In this document: one piece after another, positions 25,985-34,733 of the stretch
Layout of the letters: each line of letters opens with the position of its first letter
Numbering within the stretch: position 1 is the first letter of the stretch
NCBI RefSeq assembly: GCF_042683665.1
Contig: NZ_JBHUOO010000008.1
Reading direction: 5' to 3' (one strand)
Origin: Leeuwenhoekiella polynyae
GTDB lineage: Bacteria > Bacteroidota > Bacteroidia > Flavobacteriales > Flavobacteriaceae
Length of the DNA stretch: 64,000 nucleotides
The notes under the pieces: generated by a model
The model's database searches: none
What the model saw: only the letters and a program-made list of their open reading frames with translations
What the model was told of the DNA's origin: nothing
Program-made: the position numbers and the translations under genes

Positions 25985-28207
25985 CTAAAATCTATACGTG
26001 ATCTTTCCTCTCAAGTAAAAAGGTGTTCCCGGGGTAAAATGGATTTCTTCTACCGGTGCCGGTTCATTAAAGAGTCGGCTTTCTGTAGCAAACTGGGTTT
26101 CATTCCAGTCCACGTCAAACAGGTTCTCAACGATCACGCCCAGCGTCCAGTTTTTAATCGTGTAATTCACATTAAAGTCGGTTACGAAATAACCTGCTGC
26201 CACGATGGAATTGTCTTCATTGGCGGCACGGTCACCCAGCCAGCGGTATCCTAAAGTTCCGCTAAACCCATTCAGATTGTCAACACTTAAACCACCGGCC
26301 GAAGTAAACTTTGGAGCCAGTGGAATGTAATCTTCTCCATCAGCTTCTTCGGTGCTTCGGGCGTAAGTATAATTGGCATCTCCGTATACGTATAACCAGT
26401 CTAACAGCTGATACCGTGCCCCTACTTCAACACCCATTCTTCGGCTCTTGCCGCTAGGTTCTACGATACCGGCATCACCCACATATACAAATTCCTGATC
26501 CAGAAAAAGCGTCCATAAAGTTGCATTTAAAGCCAGTCGATCTATGGGTTTTACAATAGTTCCCAAGTCTACACTATAGGCTGCAGGCAAAATATCTTCG
26601 CCACTGTTAGCCACCACCACACGCGTATCATTAGAATGAAAACCGATACCGGTCTTCAACGAAAGCTGCCAGTTTTGTGTAGGTGAAAAAATCGTATTGA
26701 ATTTAGGACTGAAGGCCACTTTAGACTCGCTTTTATTGTCATACGTTTCCGTAAGTTTGTTGTAGTAATCAAATTTGAAATAATCCAGACGCACTGCCGG
26801 ATTGAAGGTAAACTTCCCAGTTTTAAATTCGGTATTCAGAAAAGCAAATGCGTTGAGTTCGTCTACATCTCCAAGTGCAATACGGTCTAATGTAGTCTGG
26901 CGGTTGAGCGTGTGTGACAAACTCATATCATCTACATTATCATATCTAAACCCTACACCCGCCTGATACTCTAAGCTACCTGATCCCAGTGTTACATGTC
27001 TACGCTCATACACACTTTGCAAGCCTGCAATAAAACGATCTTCCTGCTGTTTGATCTGATCTCCGTTTACCGGATCTTCTAAGAAAAACGTAAAGTTAGA
27101 GTACAGTTCAAAATCGTACTTAGACACAAAAGCATTGGTTTTTAAAACTGCATTATGCTCCAGATTCTTCAAGTGGTTTAAGTTGATGTTGGTACGGCTT
27201 GTTTGTCCACCCTCTGTATCATCTATAGCACCAAACCTACCAATCAATCCCTGATCTATGGCGCGCTGTGGAATCTGTCCCGAAGCATCCCACTTGCTTT
27301 GAAAATGAGAAGCCGTCAATGTGAGTTTATCTTTATTAGGATTGGTATAGGTGTATTTACCCAAAACATTGAAGCGGTTGAAGTTTTGTGGACTGTCAAA
27401 AGGCCCATCGGTCAGGTACATTTCTGAAGCCAGATACGCCGTGTGATTTTGTTCATCAACCAAATTGAACAAGCCCGTTAAACGCGAGGTGTTAAACTGA
27501 CCCGCTTCCACCGAAATACTGCTTGCATCCAAATGCTCTTTCAATCTTAAATCTACATAACCTGCTGTATTAAAGTTTCCCTTATCTGCATAATACGCTC
27601 CTTTTCCGAAGTCAATATTCTCTATCGTTTCAGGAATCACAAAGTGTAAATCTGCATATCCCTGCCCATGCGCATGAGACACCATATTCACCGGCATCCC
27701 ATCTACGCTAATCGCCACATCCGTACCGTGGTCTATATCAAAGCCGCGTAAGAAGATTTGTTCTGCTTTACCCCCACCGGCGTGTTGTCCGATGAACAAC
27801 CCCGGTACTTTACGCAAGATCTCTTGTGATGATTTTACCGGATTCAGTTTAAGATCTACCGCAACCACTGTACTCAATGAATTTACCTCAGCAGTAAGCA
27901 CTACCTGATCTAATGAAGTGCTGGCTTCTTCCAGTTCTACAACTAGAGGTTCTGAAAGCAAGTCTTGATCGACTACCAAATAATAGGTTTTAAAGCCTAA
28001 ACGGGAGATCACCAGTGAATCCTGAAGCCGTGGCGCAGGAAGCACAAAAGTTCCGTTAGCATCGGTGTGGGTATGACTTCCTTTTGATAGGTTATAAATA
28101 TTGACATTCTCCAGGGCATGCTTATCCCTATCTGTAATGGTTCCTGTTAAATTTTGAGCACTTACATGCAGGGTGCACAACAGCAGCACCATATAAATAT
28201 ATTTCAT
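25985..28207 (-). CDS. TonB-dependent receptor, possibly for a metal
   Basis: A 740-residue outer-membrane receptor: signal peptide to about residue 18, a carboxypeptidase-regulatory-like domain (residues 20-105), a plug (about 118-225, with SLDQVVLTAEV and SSQEILRKVPGLFIGQHAGGGKAEQIFLRGFD), then a 22-strand barrel ending in the C-terminal aromatic strand YLRGKITYRF. Not a SusC: it is short, has no paired SusD and no VVVGYG box. The plug has a His-containing loop (VSHAHGQGYADLHFV). The upstream gene at 28292 encodes a His-rich exported protein, and together these suggest a metal such as zinc or copper (inference). The 84-bp gap to 28292 allows co-transcription. Confidence 0.87.
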   Translation of the reverse strand: MKYIYMVLLLCTLHVSAQNLTGTITDRDKHALENVNIYNLSKGSHTHTDANGTFVLPAPRLQDSLVISRLGFKTYYLVVDQDLLSEPLVVELEEASTSLDQVVLTAEVNSLSTVVAVDLKLNPVKSSQEILRKVPGLFIGQHAGGGKAEQIFLRGFDIDHGTDVAISVDGMPVNMVSHAHGQGYADLHFVIPETIENIDFGKGAYYADKGNFNTAGYVDLRLKEHLDASSISVEAGQFNTSRLTGLFNLVDEQNHTAYLASEMYLTDGPFDSPQNFNRFNVLGKYTYTNPNKDKLTLTASHFQSKWDASGQIPQRAIDQGLIGRFGAIDDTEGGQTSRTNINLNHLKNLEHNAVLKTNAFVSKYDFELYSNFTFFLEDPVNGDQIKQQEDRFIAGLQSVYERRHVTLGSGSLEYQAGVGFRYDNVDDMSLSHTLNRQTTLDRIALGDVDELNAFAFLNTEFKTGKFTFNPAVRLDYFKFDYYNKLTETYDNKSESKVAFSPKFNTIFSPTQNWQLSLKTGIGFHSNDTRVVVANSGEDILPAAYSVDLGTIVKPIDRLALNATLWTLFLDQEFVYVGDAGIVEPSGKSRRMGVEVGARYQLLDWLYVYGDANYTYARSTEEADGEDYIPLAPKFTSAGGLSVDNLNGFSGTLGYRWLGDRAANEDNSIVAAGYFVTDFNVNYTIKNWTLGVIVENLFDVDWNETQFATESRLFNEPAPVEEIHFTPGTPFYLRGKITYRF

Positions 28208-28291
28208 ATTATGATTTACTAATTAAATAAATAGAATAGTATCTGCGCTTCTGTTCTCTTTTTAAAGAATGAAGCACTTAGCAACAAATAT

Positions 28292-28726
28292 TTAAATAGT
28301 AAATCGGGGAGGTGGCACGGGATTGCGCAAAGCAAATTGCCGGTGGATTTGCATTCTTAAATCATAAGAAGTTTTAGTAGTTATCTGATGCGTTACGACG
28401 CATTCTAAAAAGCGATCAACCTGAAGATGCTTATCAATTTTAAATGGCTTAGGTTGTTCTTTCTCGTTTTTGAGATCGTCTTCAAAAGGCTCCAATACCT
28501 GCTTGATGTATTCTAACGTACGGTGATCATGACCGGCTTCGGCAAGCAATTCTTCTGCAGTTATAAAGTGGTGCTCGTGCGCTTGTGCAGTTATATGATT
28601 GAACTCGTGATCCAGTTCGTGAGCCCATTGTAATGCCGCTTGCTGTACAGGAGCCACTATATAAATCAATGCCAAAGCAGCAGTAAAACCTGCCAGCAGA
28701 ATTGATTTAATAAAGGTGCGCTTCAT
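28292..28726 (-). CDS. His-rich exported small protein next to the TonB receptor
   Basis: A 144-residue protein with one N-terminal hydrophobic segment (FIKSILLAGFTAALALIYIVAP) acting as signal or anchor. After it there are His clusters: HELDHEFNH, HEHHF and GHDHR, about ten His in 50 residues. The C-terminus is Pro-rich (RNPVPPPRF). No family recognised. The His clusters suggest metal binding. It is immediately upstream of the TonB-dependent receptor gene on the same strand, so it may deliver or sense the metal that the receptor imports. Confidence 0.7.
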   Translation of the reverse strand: MKRTFIKSILLAGFTAALALIYIVAPVQQAALQWAHELDHEFNHITAQAHEHHFITAEELLAEAGHDHRTLEYIKQVLEPFEDDLKNEKEQPKPFKIDKHLQVDRFLECVVTHQITTKTSYDLRMQIHRQFALRNPVPPPRFTI

Positions 28727-28813
28727 GAAGTGGTACTTGTAAGCAACAAAGCTAAGTACCCCCTTAAAATAATTTGAAGTTTTTCAGACTAATTTTTAGA
28801 TCGTTTTTAGATT

Positions 28814-29461
28814 TTAAAGACAGGTAATTTCTGAAGTAGTCTCCCGATGTTTTAAAAGGAGTTTATACGTTTCTAAATAGTCTTCAATTGCCTTACAATC
28901 TGTCTTTTGATTTGTTATGGTATTGGGATTAACCGGATTGGCTTCATCAGATTTGATACTGTATTGCTTCCGCAGACAGTCAACCGGTTCTCCATTTAAT
29001 AGGTAAAAACGATTTTCTACTACATTATCAGTAGTTTGTGGCGCATCTGCTGTACCTCCACTAAAGCTCCAGGTTGTATTTGTAGAAAATACAAAAAACG
29101 GAACTTCATCGCGGAGGTAATAAAGATCAGCTGCTTCAAAATGGCTGTATTCATTATGCGCGTGTCGAATCACTTTAAGTCCTGTAGTGTCTGAAAAAAA
29201 TACTACAGTACCTGATTTTTCACCGTTGCAATTGTAGGTAAACGATGTAGAATCTAAATCCTTAGTTTTTAAAAGCTGCGTAAGGCGGCTGTACTCTTTT
29301 TTTATGTCTTCTATATTCGTAAGCGTTTGCGGCGAGGATATGGGTTCAGGTGTTTCAGAACCTGCATCCTGACTTTGAGGAATAGGTGTTTTCTGGTTTT
29401 TGGGATTCTCTTTACAAGAGCTTATTAGAAGTACAGAACAAAAAAGAAGTAATACGCGCAT
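28814..29461 (-). CDS. Hypothetical lipoprotein
   Basis: A 215-residue protein with a lipoprotein signal (MRVLLLFCSVLLISSC, Cys16) and a 30-residue Pro/Gln/Ser linker, then a folded domain with FFSDTTGLKVIRHAHNEYSHFEAADLYYLRDEVPFFVF. This resembles uncharacterised Bacteroidetes lipoproteins and I cannot assign a family. Two cysteines near the C-terminus (CLRKQ and DCKAIEDY) could pair. It is likely on the periplasmic face of a membrane. It is a single-gene unit between the His-rich protein gene and the VOC genes. Confidence 0.7.
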   Translation of the reverse strand: MRVLLLFCSVLLISSCKENPKNQKTPIPQSQDAGSETPEPISSPQTLTNIEDIKKEYSRLTQLLKTKDLDSTSFTYNCNGEKSGTVVFFSDTTGLKVIRHAHNEYSHFEAADLYYLRDEVPFFVFSTNTTWSFSGGTADAPQTTDNVVENRFYLLNGEPVDCLRKQYSIKSDEANPVNPNTITNQKTDCKAIEDYLETYKLLLKHRETTSEITCL

Positions 29462-29597
29462 TGCATTAGGCTTTAAAATTTTATTAAAGCTAACTAATGA
29501 GATTGAGTTGCACCTTTGTTTTTGGATAGCTCTAACATCGTATTGGCTAAATATTAAAGAATTTCATCCAACTCGTACTCAAATTACCCGAAACGAT

Positions 29598-29960
29598 CTA
29601 TTTAAAATTTCCTATATGCCACAAGATTCCGGAAGGATCGTGTACAAAAAACTCGGAACCCCAATCGTTATGTACCAGTTCTGAAACACGTACGCCTTCA
29701 AACCTTTGAGGCAAGTTCAATGATTTAAGGTGCTTCAAATGCGCTTCCAGATTTTCTACTTCCAGAAAAAGCATGGTATTGTCTACCCAATCTTTTACAT
29801 AGGCATCCTGAAGGTAAAAGCTGAAATCTCCTAGTTTAAAAAGTGCCATTTTAGGTGGAAGCAAGACTTCTTCAAAACCCATTTCACGATAAAACGCGCG
29901 CGATGTTTTAAAGTCTTTAGATCCTATAAATGGCCGGATGGATTTAAGGTTGTGTTGCAT
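29598..29960 (-). CDS. VOC-family (glyoxalase/bleomycin-resistance fold) protein
   Basis: A 120-residue single-domain VOC protein: IRPFIGSKDFKTSRAFYREMGFEEVLLPPKMALFKLGDFSFYLQDAY..., with the usual beta-alpha-beta-beta-beta modules and a closing FFVHDPSGILWHIG strand. The His/Glu metal positions are only partly visible, so catalysis is uncertain. Its ATG directly follows the stop codon of the gene at 29961 (TAAATG), so translation is probably coupled and the two VOC proteins may act together. The substrate is unknown. Confidence 0.82.
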   Translation of the reverse strand: MQHNLKSIRPFIGSKDFKTSRAFYREMGFEEVLLPPKMALFKLGDFSFYLQDAYVKDWVDNTMLFLEVENLEAHLKHLKSLNLPQRFEGVRVSELVHNDWGSEFFVHDPSGILWHIGNFK

Positions 29961-30656
29961 TTACAAGTTCTGTTTACTTGTTGTAGTTATAGGTTCTGCT
30001 TTTAAAATTTCATTTTTATATTCAATTCTAAATGTCGCCCTATCAACCTTTGCGATTAGGCTAAAATCTGAAGGATAAGCCGTGTCATTGGTAGGAAACC
30101 ATTTTCTGGAATTTTTATCGATAAGAATAATCAATCCGTTTGCATCACCCACCGCACAAAAACGCTCAAAATTGCCGTCGTAGACTTCAAGTCCCGGCGT
30201 TTTGTTAAGTATAATAAAGCTTTGCTCAATAGCATCTGTAGGAAGCCCTATTTCCGAAATTTCAAGCAATTGTGCTTTACTAAAGCCATCTGAAGTTTGG
30301 TTATTCAGGGTATTTCGGGCAATAAACTCGACAATATTGTGATCTGCATCGTAAAAGTAGATTGCCTTTGCATTCCAGTTTTTAAACTCCTGTATAGTAT
30401 TACCCTCATAATTAAGAATATCAACCCGTTGTTTGAGCCAGATAAGCGCTTCTTTTTCTTTATTTGAAGGAATCGTGATCGCAAAATGGTATGGTGTGGC
30501 GGTCTCCCGTTCCTCAAACACCAGTATCGATTCTCCGAGCTTCACCGAAAAGCGATCGTTGGTCGCGTTAAATGCTTCAAGCCCCAGCGTTTCTTCATAA
30601 AACAGCCGCTGTAGGTTCAGATGGGGCGTATATACTTTTAATTCCTGAATCTTCAA
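29961..30656 (-). CDS. Two-module VOC-family protein
   Basis: A 231-residue protein with a first VOC module (YTPHLNLQRLFYEETLGLEAF... FAITIPS... IYFYDADHNIVEFIAR, the last Glu being a usual metal ligand) and a less clear second half. The start is a TTG at 30656; there is no ATG, and the frame is closed upstream by the GDPD gene's TAG 21 bp away. It is in the same direction as, and tightly spaced from, the GDPD gene, so it is likely the next gene of that operon, with the second VOC gene following directly. The function is not predictable. Confidence 0.78.
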   Translation of the reverse strand: MKIQELKVYTPHLNLQRLFYEETLGLEAFNATNDRFSVKLGESILVFEERETATPYHFAITIPSNKEKEALIWLKQRVDILNYEGNTIQEFKNWNAKAIYFYDADHNIVEFIARNTLNNQTSDGFSKAQLLEISEIGLPTDAIEQSFIILNKTPGLEVYDGNFERFCAVGDANGLIILIDKNSRKWFPTNDTAYPSDFSLIAKVDRATFRIEYKNEILKAEPITTTSKQNL

Positions 30657-30677
30657 TACTAAAAACGTTTTGTAAAA

Positions 30678-31604
30678 CTACTCCTGTTTCAGTGCTTTAA
30701 GTACCCGCTCCGGATAATCCGTAATGATCGCGTCTACTTTAAGCGCTATGATTTGTTTAATATCTTCCGGTTCATTTACCGTCCATGGGATCACTTTTAA
30801 ACCGTCATTACGTATGGTAGCAACCTCATCTGGGTTTAGTAATTTAAAATACGGACTGTAGATCTCTGGGGTAAAGCTCAGGTTCTTTTTATTCTCTTCA
30901 TACGTGTTTTCGCCTACCAAATACGCCAGTTCAATCTCAGGATATTTGGTATGCATCACTTCTAAAATTGCAGGATCAAAGGACTGCACATTGACTTGCT
31001 CTTGCATATTCTTGTTTTGAATTACCTGCATCACAAGCGTTACAAAAGCTTCGGGTTGCGGTTGAAAAAGATCATACGCTTCAGGCACCGATTTAATTTC
31101 AATATTGAATGTTACAGGCTGCAGGTTTTCTTTAGTAATAGTCGCGGCTACCGTATCAAAAACCTCGCTTAATAAAGGTTTATAGGTTTTCATCTTCTGT
31201 TGCTTCGGAAAGCGTACATTCCCCTTAGAACCGCCGTCAAATTCTTTGATTTCGGCATACCCCATCGTATACAAGTTGTATTTCTGGCTGTCTTCGTTAG
31301 CAATGCTGTCCCCTTCTGGTGTAAGCATATACAGCGGAAGCATCACCGGCTCGTGACTCACCACCACCTGTTTATCTTTGGAGATTACTACATCTAATTC
31401 TAATACATCTACGCCTTTGCGAAGTGCTCCTAAAAAGGCAGGAATCGAATTTTCGGGCAGGTTGCCGCGTTCCCCGCGATGGCCCTGAACTTGAATAGCA
31501 AGCGTATCTTGAGGTTGTGTTTGCATAGGTTTTGATTCTTCAGGTTTTGATTTGCAGCTTACAAGGCTCGCAAGGACTATACCTGCTAAAAGTAGGATTT
31601 TCAT
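30678..31604 (-). CDS. Glycerophosphodiester phosphodiesterase, lipoprotein
   Basis: A 308-residue GDPD that cleaves glycerophosphodiesters (for example glycerophosphocholine or glycerophosphoglycerol) to glycerol-3-phosphate plus an alcohol. The lipoprotein signal ends LASLVSC (Cys17). The TIM-barrel signature is complete: QGHRGERGNLPENS (catalytic His-Arg), VLELDVVISKD (metal Glu-Asp), VVVSHEPVM (His), FNIEIKS and a C-terminal PWTVNEPEDI. It is periplasm- or surface-facing. It follows the phosphoesterase gene on the same strand after 100 bp with a possible weak terminator, and is 21 bp from the next gene. The SusCD context suggests import of its substrate. Confidence 0.92.
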   Translation of the reverse strand: MKILLLAGIVLASLVSCKSKPEESKPMQTQPQDTLAIQVQGHRGERGNLPENSIPAFLGALRKGVDVLELDVVISKDKQVVVSHEPVMLPLYMLTPEGDSIANEDSQKYNLYTMGYAEIKEFDGGSKGNVRFPKQQKMKTYKPLLSEVFDTVAATITKENLQPVTFNIEIKSVPEAYDLFQPQPEAFVTLVMQVIQNKNMQEQVNVQSFDPAILEVMHTKYPEIELAYLVGENTYEENKKNLSFTPEIYSPYFKLLNPDEVATIRNDGLKVIPWTVNEPEDIKQIIALKVDAIITDYPERVLKALKQE

Positions 31605-31648
31605 AAAGCAAAGTTACATGTTAGACGGATAATTTCTTAAAAAAAGGA

Positions 31649-31676
31649 CCCACCCGAGATTATTGATGAAGGTGGG
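31649..31676 (-). terminator. Possible terminator after the phosphoesterase gene
   Basis: CCCACC and GGTGGG, 6 bp, separated by 16 bases. Read on the minus strand it is followed by TCC and a run of seven T. The stem is short and the loop large, so partial termination is more likely than full. Confidence 0.5.
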
Positions 31677-31704
31677 CAGGCCCTCGAAACAAGCATTCTT
31701 AATA

Positions 31705-33270
31705 CTATTCTAAACGGTATGTTGTTGCACCAGTATGGATTTTTCCGTATTGATCAGTAGCGCGTATTTCTACCCTATGGCTTCCTTTTTTTAATTTAGC
31801 AGGAATGTTTCCGCGCCATAAATGTGTGCTGTTGATAGGATTGCTCGATCGGCGGCCTTCCATCAAGGTCTCTGTAGTATCCCACTCATAAACACTGAGT
31901 TCGTAAGAAGGATCCTGCTCCTCCACATACTGCATCGGCTTCCACTCCCCGTTATCTACGCGATATTCCACCGTATCGGCAGCACTTCCCATAAAGAAGT
32001 TGGCATAGATACCGGCTTTGGTATTTCGGCCTTGTGCCACTACTTTAGGTGCAAACAGCTCCACCTGAAAGTCTTCTGGTTTTCCGGCAACTTTATAGTC
32101 TACGCTATATTGATTTCCATCAAAGTGAATGAATGCATAGCCCTTAGGCGTACCGTCCCGCATGGTAGAAACCGGGATTCCCTCTGCGTTTAATTTCCCC
32201 GAGTACCAGTCTCCCGAAGTAGTCCCTACGTTATACTCGTGATGCGGTTTCTCCCGCAACCACCCATCTTCTTTTGTAAAATAATCCTGACGCTGAATAT
32301 GCGTATGTGCCGAGAGACTGAGTGTATTTTCAAACGGAGCTAAGGCTTTAAAGAGCCGCTCCCGGTCTGCATCTCTAAACGGATCACCTTCCGGTTCGCT
32401 CAAGGGAATGTGAAAAGCCAATACGATCAATTTATCATTAGGAACCAGCTTCAAGTCATTTTCTACAAATTGGAGTTGGTCTTCTCTAAACCCGCCCCAA
32501 TAGCCTTTGCCGTCTCGTGGATCAGGATACAGAATATCATCAAGCACGATCACGTGAACCGCACCATAATTGAATGCATAATTCGCCGGACCAAAATGCG
32601 CTTCGTATGTCTCATCAGATAGTTGATCACTTGCGGCATCAAAGTTCATATCGTGGTTCCCCATCAGGTTAAACCATGGAATCCCAACGCTTTTAATTGC
32701 ATCGATATACGGATTAAACAGGTCAAGATTATTCCCAACAAGGTCCCCCAGACTGAGCCCAAAAACCACATCCTGAATACCTGCTACCTCAGCCACAACG
32801 CCTTGCGCAAAAAAGTCAACCTCTTCTTGTGTATACGGCTGAGGGTCACCAAAGATCAAAGCAGTAAAGCTGTCTTGCTCCTGAGCAGGCAGCAGTGCAA
32901 AATTTACAGATTTTGGTAATTTTCCGGTAGGAGCGATTCCTTTAAAATCAGATGTTGGAGAACCCTCAGGGCGGTAGCTGTAGTAGAATTGCGGCAGGTT
33001 GTTTTCGTCAACCGGCAATGTATACCCTGCAGGTTTGATTACAGCAAGTGCCTGCCCGTCTTTTACGCTAAGTTCGTATTTACCTTTTGCATCGGTGGTT
33101 ATCACGTCTTCCCCATTAGTAACCGAAACTCCCGCAATGCCTTTCTCATTACGGTCTTTTTTACCATTGCCATTAAGATCTTCAAAGACATACCCTTTGG
33201 CTTGCTCTTGAGCAGACAATCCTGTTGCAAGTAAACCAGCTATAAGGGTGATTTTTAATGTATTCATCAT
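31705..33270 (-). CDS. Calcineurin-like phosphoesterase with accessory N- and C-domains
   Basis: A 521-residue secreted metallophosphoesterase. Signal peptide (about 20 residues), then a MetallophosN-type beta-sandwich domain (GYVFEDLNGNGKKDRNEKGIAGVSV..., about 25-125), the catalytic domain (about 130-360) with FGDPQPYTQ (first metal motif as DPQ rather than D-x-H), LGDLVGNN, MGNHDMN, AFHIPL and LSAHTHIQ, then a MetallophosC-type domain with a WRGNIPAKLKKGSHRVEIRATD tail. All dimetal ligands except the first His are seen. The family hydrolyses phosphomono- or diesters. The gene follows SusD by 17 bp. The substrate may be shared with the GDPD encoded downstream. Confidence 0.88.
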   Translation of the reverse strand: MMNTLKITLIAGLLATGLSAQEQAKGYVFEDLNGNGKKDRNEKGIAGVSVTNGEDVITTDAKGKYELSVKDGQALAVIKPAGYTLPVDENNLPQFYYSYRPEGSPTSDFKGIAPTGKLPKSVNFALLPAQEQDSFTALIFGDPQPYTQEEVDFFAQGVVAEVAGIQDVVFGLSLGDLVGNNLDLFNPYIDAIKSVGIPWFNLMGNHDMNFDAASDQLSDETYEAHFGPANYAFNYGAVHVIVLDDILYPDPRDGKGYWGGFREDQLQFVENDLKLVPNDKLIVLAFHIPLSEPEGDPFRDADRERLFKALAPFENTLSLSAHTHIQRQDYFTKEDGWLREKPHHEYNVGTTSGDWYSGKLNAEGIPVSTMRDGTPKGYAFIHFDGNQYSVDYKVAGKPEDFQVELFAPKVVAQGRNTKAGIYANFFMGSAADTVEYRVDNGEWKPMQYVEEQDPSYELSVYEWDTTETLMEGRRSSNPINSTHLWRGNIPAKLKKGSHRVEIRATDQYGKIHTGATTYRLE

Positions 33271-33287
33271 AAGATTGTATTTACGGT

Positions 33288-34724
33288 TTAGTTATTGTCC
33301 CACCATACTTTGGTGTTGATATTATCCGGGCCACCCAAGAGTTCAAGCGCTTGTTGATAGTTCTCCTGATTACTGATTTGCACATCAGAAGGGTAGAAAA
33401 AACGAGACGGCATCACCGCGTCATTTAGCATCGCTTCGGTTGTAGGCAACTCCGGTAATCCGGTGCGTCTGAATTCAAACCACTGTTGATAGTCTACAAA
33501 GTACAGCGCGTAGTATTTCTGTAATAAAATCTGCTCTAAAGTCCCGTTATAGGCTGCCGCAGGGTTTTCAAAATAGGTGTCAGTAATTTCTGCTTCCAGC
33601 TGCTCGATAGCTGCTGCTACTCCGGCTTCATAATGTTGTTGGGCATTATCTATAAAGCCGCGTTGTGCCATTTCGGCTTTGATAAATTCGATCTCGGCAT
33701 AAGTCAGTAAAAAGATTTGCATTGGGTTTTCTACCTGAGCTCTATTTAGGGTACTCGCGTTGTACTCAAACTGTGACTCAGGACCTGCATACGCACTGGG
33801 TATTCCTTTATAGCCTATAGATACATTGTCTAAATCTTGCGCCATAGTCTGGATTATAGGTCTTCTGGGGTCTTCTAATTCATTTAAATTATCTACAAAG
33901 AAGCTCGCCATTTTTACACCAAGTGGAAAATCTTGTGGACGACCCCAAGGGGAGATATTAGGTGTTACTCCGGTTACCTGAAGAATAGCCGACTCTTCCG
34001 TGCTTTCAAAAACTGGATACGTCTGCGGATCATTGATGATATTGGTAAGTCTTTGAAGTGCATTGGTCTCGTTTCGGTTAGAAATACGCAACAACAAACG
34101 CATCTGCAACGCGTTTGTGAATTTTTGCCATAAGGCCACATCATTAGCAAAGAGAATATCCGCTGCATATACCATATCAAAATCTTGATCATACAAAGCG
34201 TTTGCACGTTCTAAATCAGCTAAAATAGTCTCATAGATCCGTTCTTGGGTATCAAAAGCCGGGTAGAAATTCCCCTCTTCTCCATTAACCGCTTCAACCA
34301 TAGGCACGGGACCAAATAGGTCGGTTAAATTTGAGTAAACCCAGGCTTTTAGCGTTAAAGCTACCGCCTCATAGTTGGGATCTTCAGCGGCTACAGCTGC
34401 CAGCTCCATCTCCTTGATATTATTCAGCCAGCGGTAATAATTGTACCAAGAAGAGTTACTGATATTCTGACTCACATCATACCGGTGCAATCCTCCGGAT
34501 ACACTGGGAAACGGCAGGGTCACCTGCATCAAATCAAAAGTAATCGCGTGAGCGCGACCTACATTGTGACTTGCCAACCCATAAATAATTGGGTTGATCA
34601 AAGTACCCGGACTGATTTGCGCAATACGGTTAGGGTCTTCATTAATTTCTTCAAAATTGCCCGTACACGCGCACAATAACATCAGAACGCAAAGACCAGT
34701 AAATAGTGTTTTTAATTTTTTCAT
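33288..34724 (-). CDS. SusD/RagB-family outer-membrane lipoprotein
   Basis: A 478-residue ligand-binding lid protein partnering the SusC encoded at 34734. Lipoprotein signal (GLCVLMLLCAC, Cys20 region), SusD-like N-terminal part (NFEEINEDPNRIAQISPGTLINPI) and TPR helices (WYNYYRWLNNIKEMELAAV, YEAVALTLKAWVYSNLTDLFGPVPMVEA), ending QQWFEFRRTGLPELP and SRFFYPSDVQISN, typical of the SusD-like (type 2) family. It lies 9 bp downstream of the SusC stop, so the two are co-transcribed. The role is capture of a ligand at the cell surface; the context suggests an organophosphate rather than a plain glycan. Confidence 0.92.
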   Translation of the reverse strand: MKKLKTLFTGLCVLMLLCACTGNFEEINEDPNRIAQISPGTLINPIIYGLASHNVGRAHAITFDLMQVTLPFPSVSGGLHRYDVSQNISNSSWYNYYRWLNNIKEMELAAVAAEDPNYEAVALTLKAWVYSNLTDLFGPVPMVEAVNGEEGNFYPAFDTQERIYETILADLERANALYDQDFDMVYAADILFANDVALWQKFTNALQMRLLLRISNRNETNALQRLTNIINDPQTYPVFESTEESAILQVTGVTPNISPWGRPQDFPLGVKMASFFVDNLNELEDPRRPIIQTMAQDLDNVSIGYKGIPSAYAGPESQFEYNASTLNRAQVENPMQIFLLTYAEIEFIKAEMAQRGFIDNAQQHYEAGVAAAIEQLEAEITDTYFENPAAAYNGTLEQILLQKYYALYFVDYQQWFEFRRTGLPELPTTEAMLNDAVMPSRFFYPSDVQISNQENYQQALELLGGPDNINTKVWWDNN

Positions 34725-34733
34725 CGCAGTGAA

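Noticed and set aside
25937..26254. Plus-strand ORF over the end of the TonB receptor gene
   Set aside because: Antisense to the receptor barrel and begins inside a terminator hairpin.
31649..31676. Full operon break between phosphoesterase and GDPD genes
   Set aside because: The hairpin is weak, and shared context (lipoprotein or secreted phosphodiesterases downstream of SusCD) argues for at least partial read-through.
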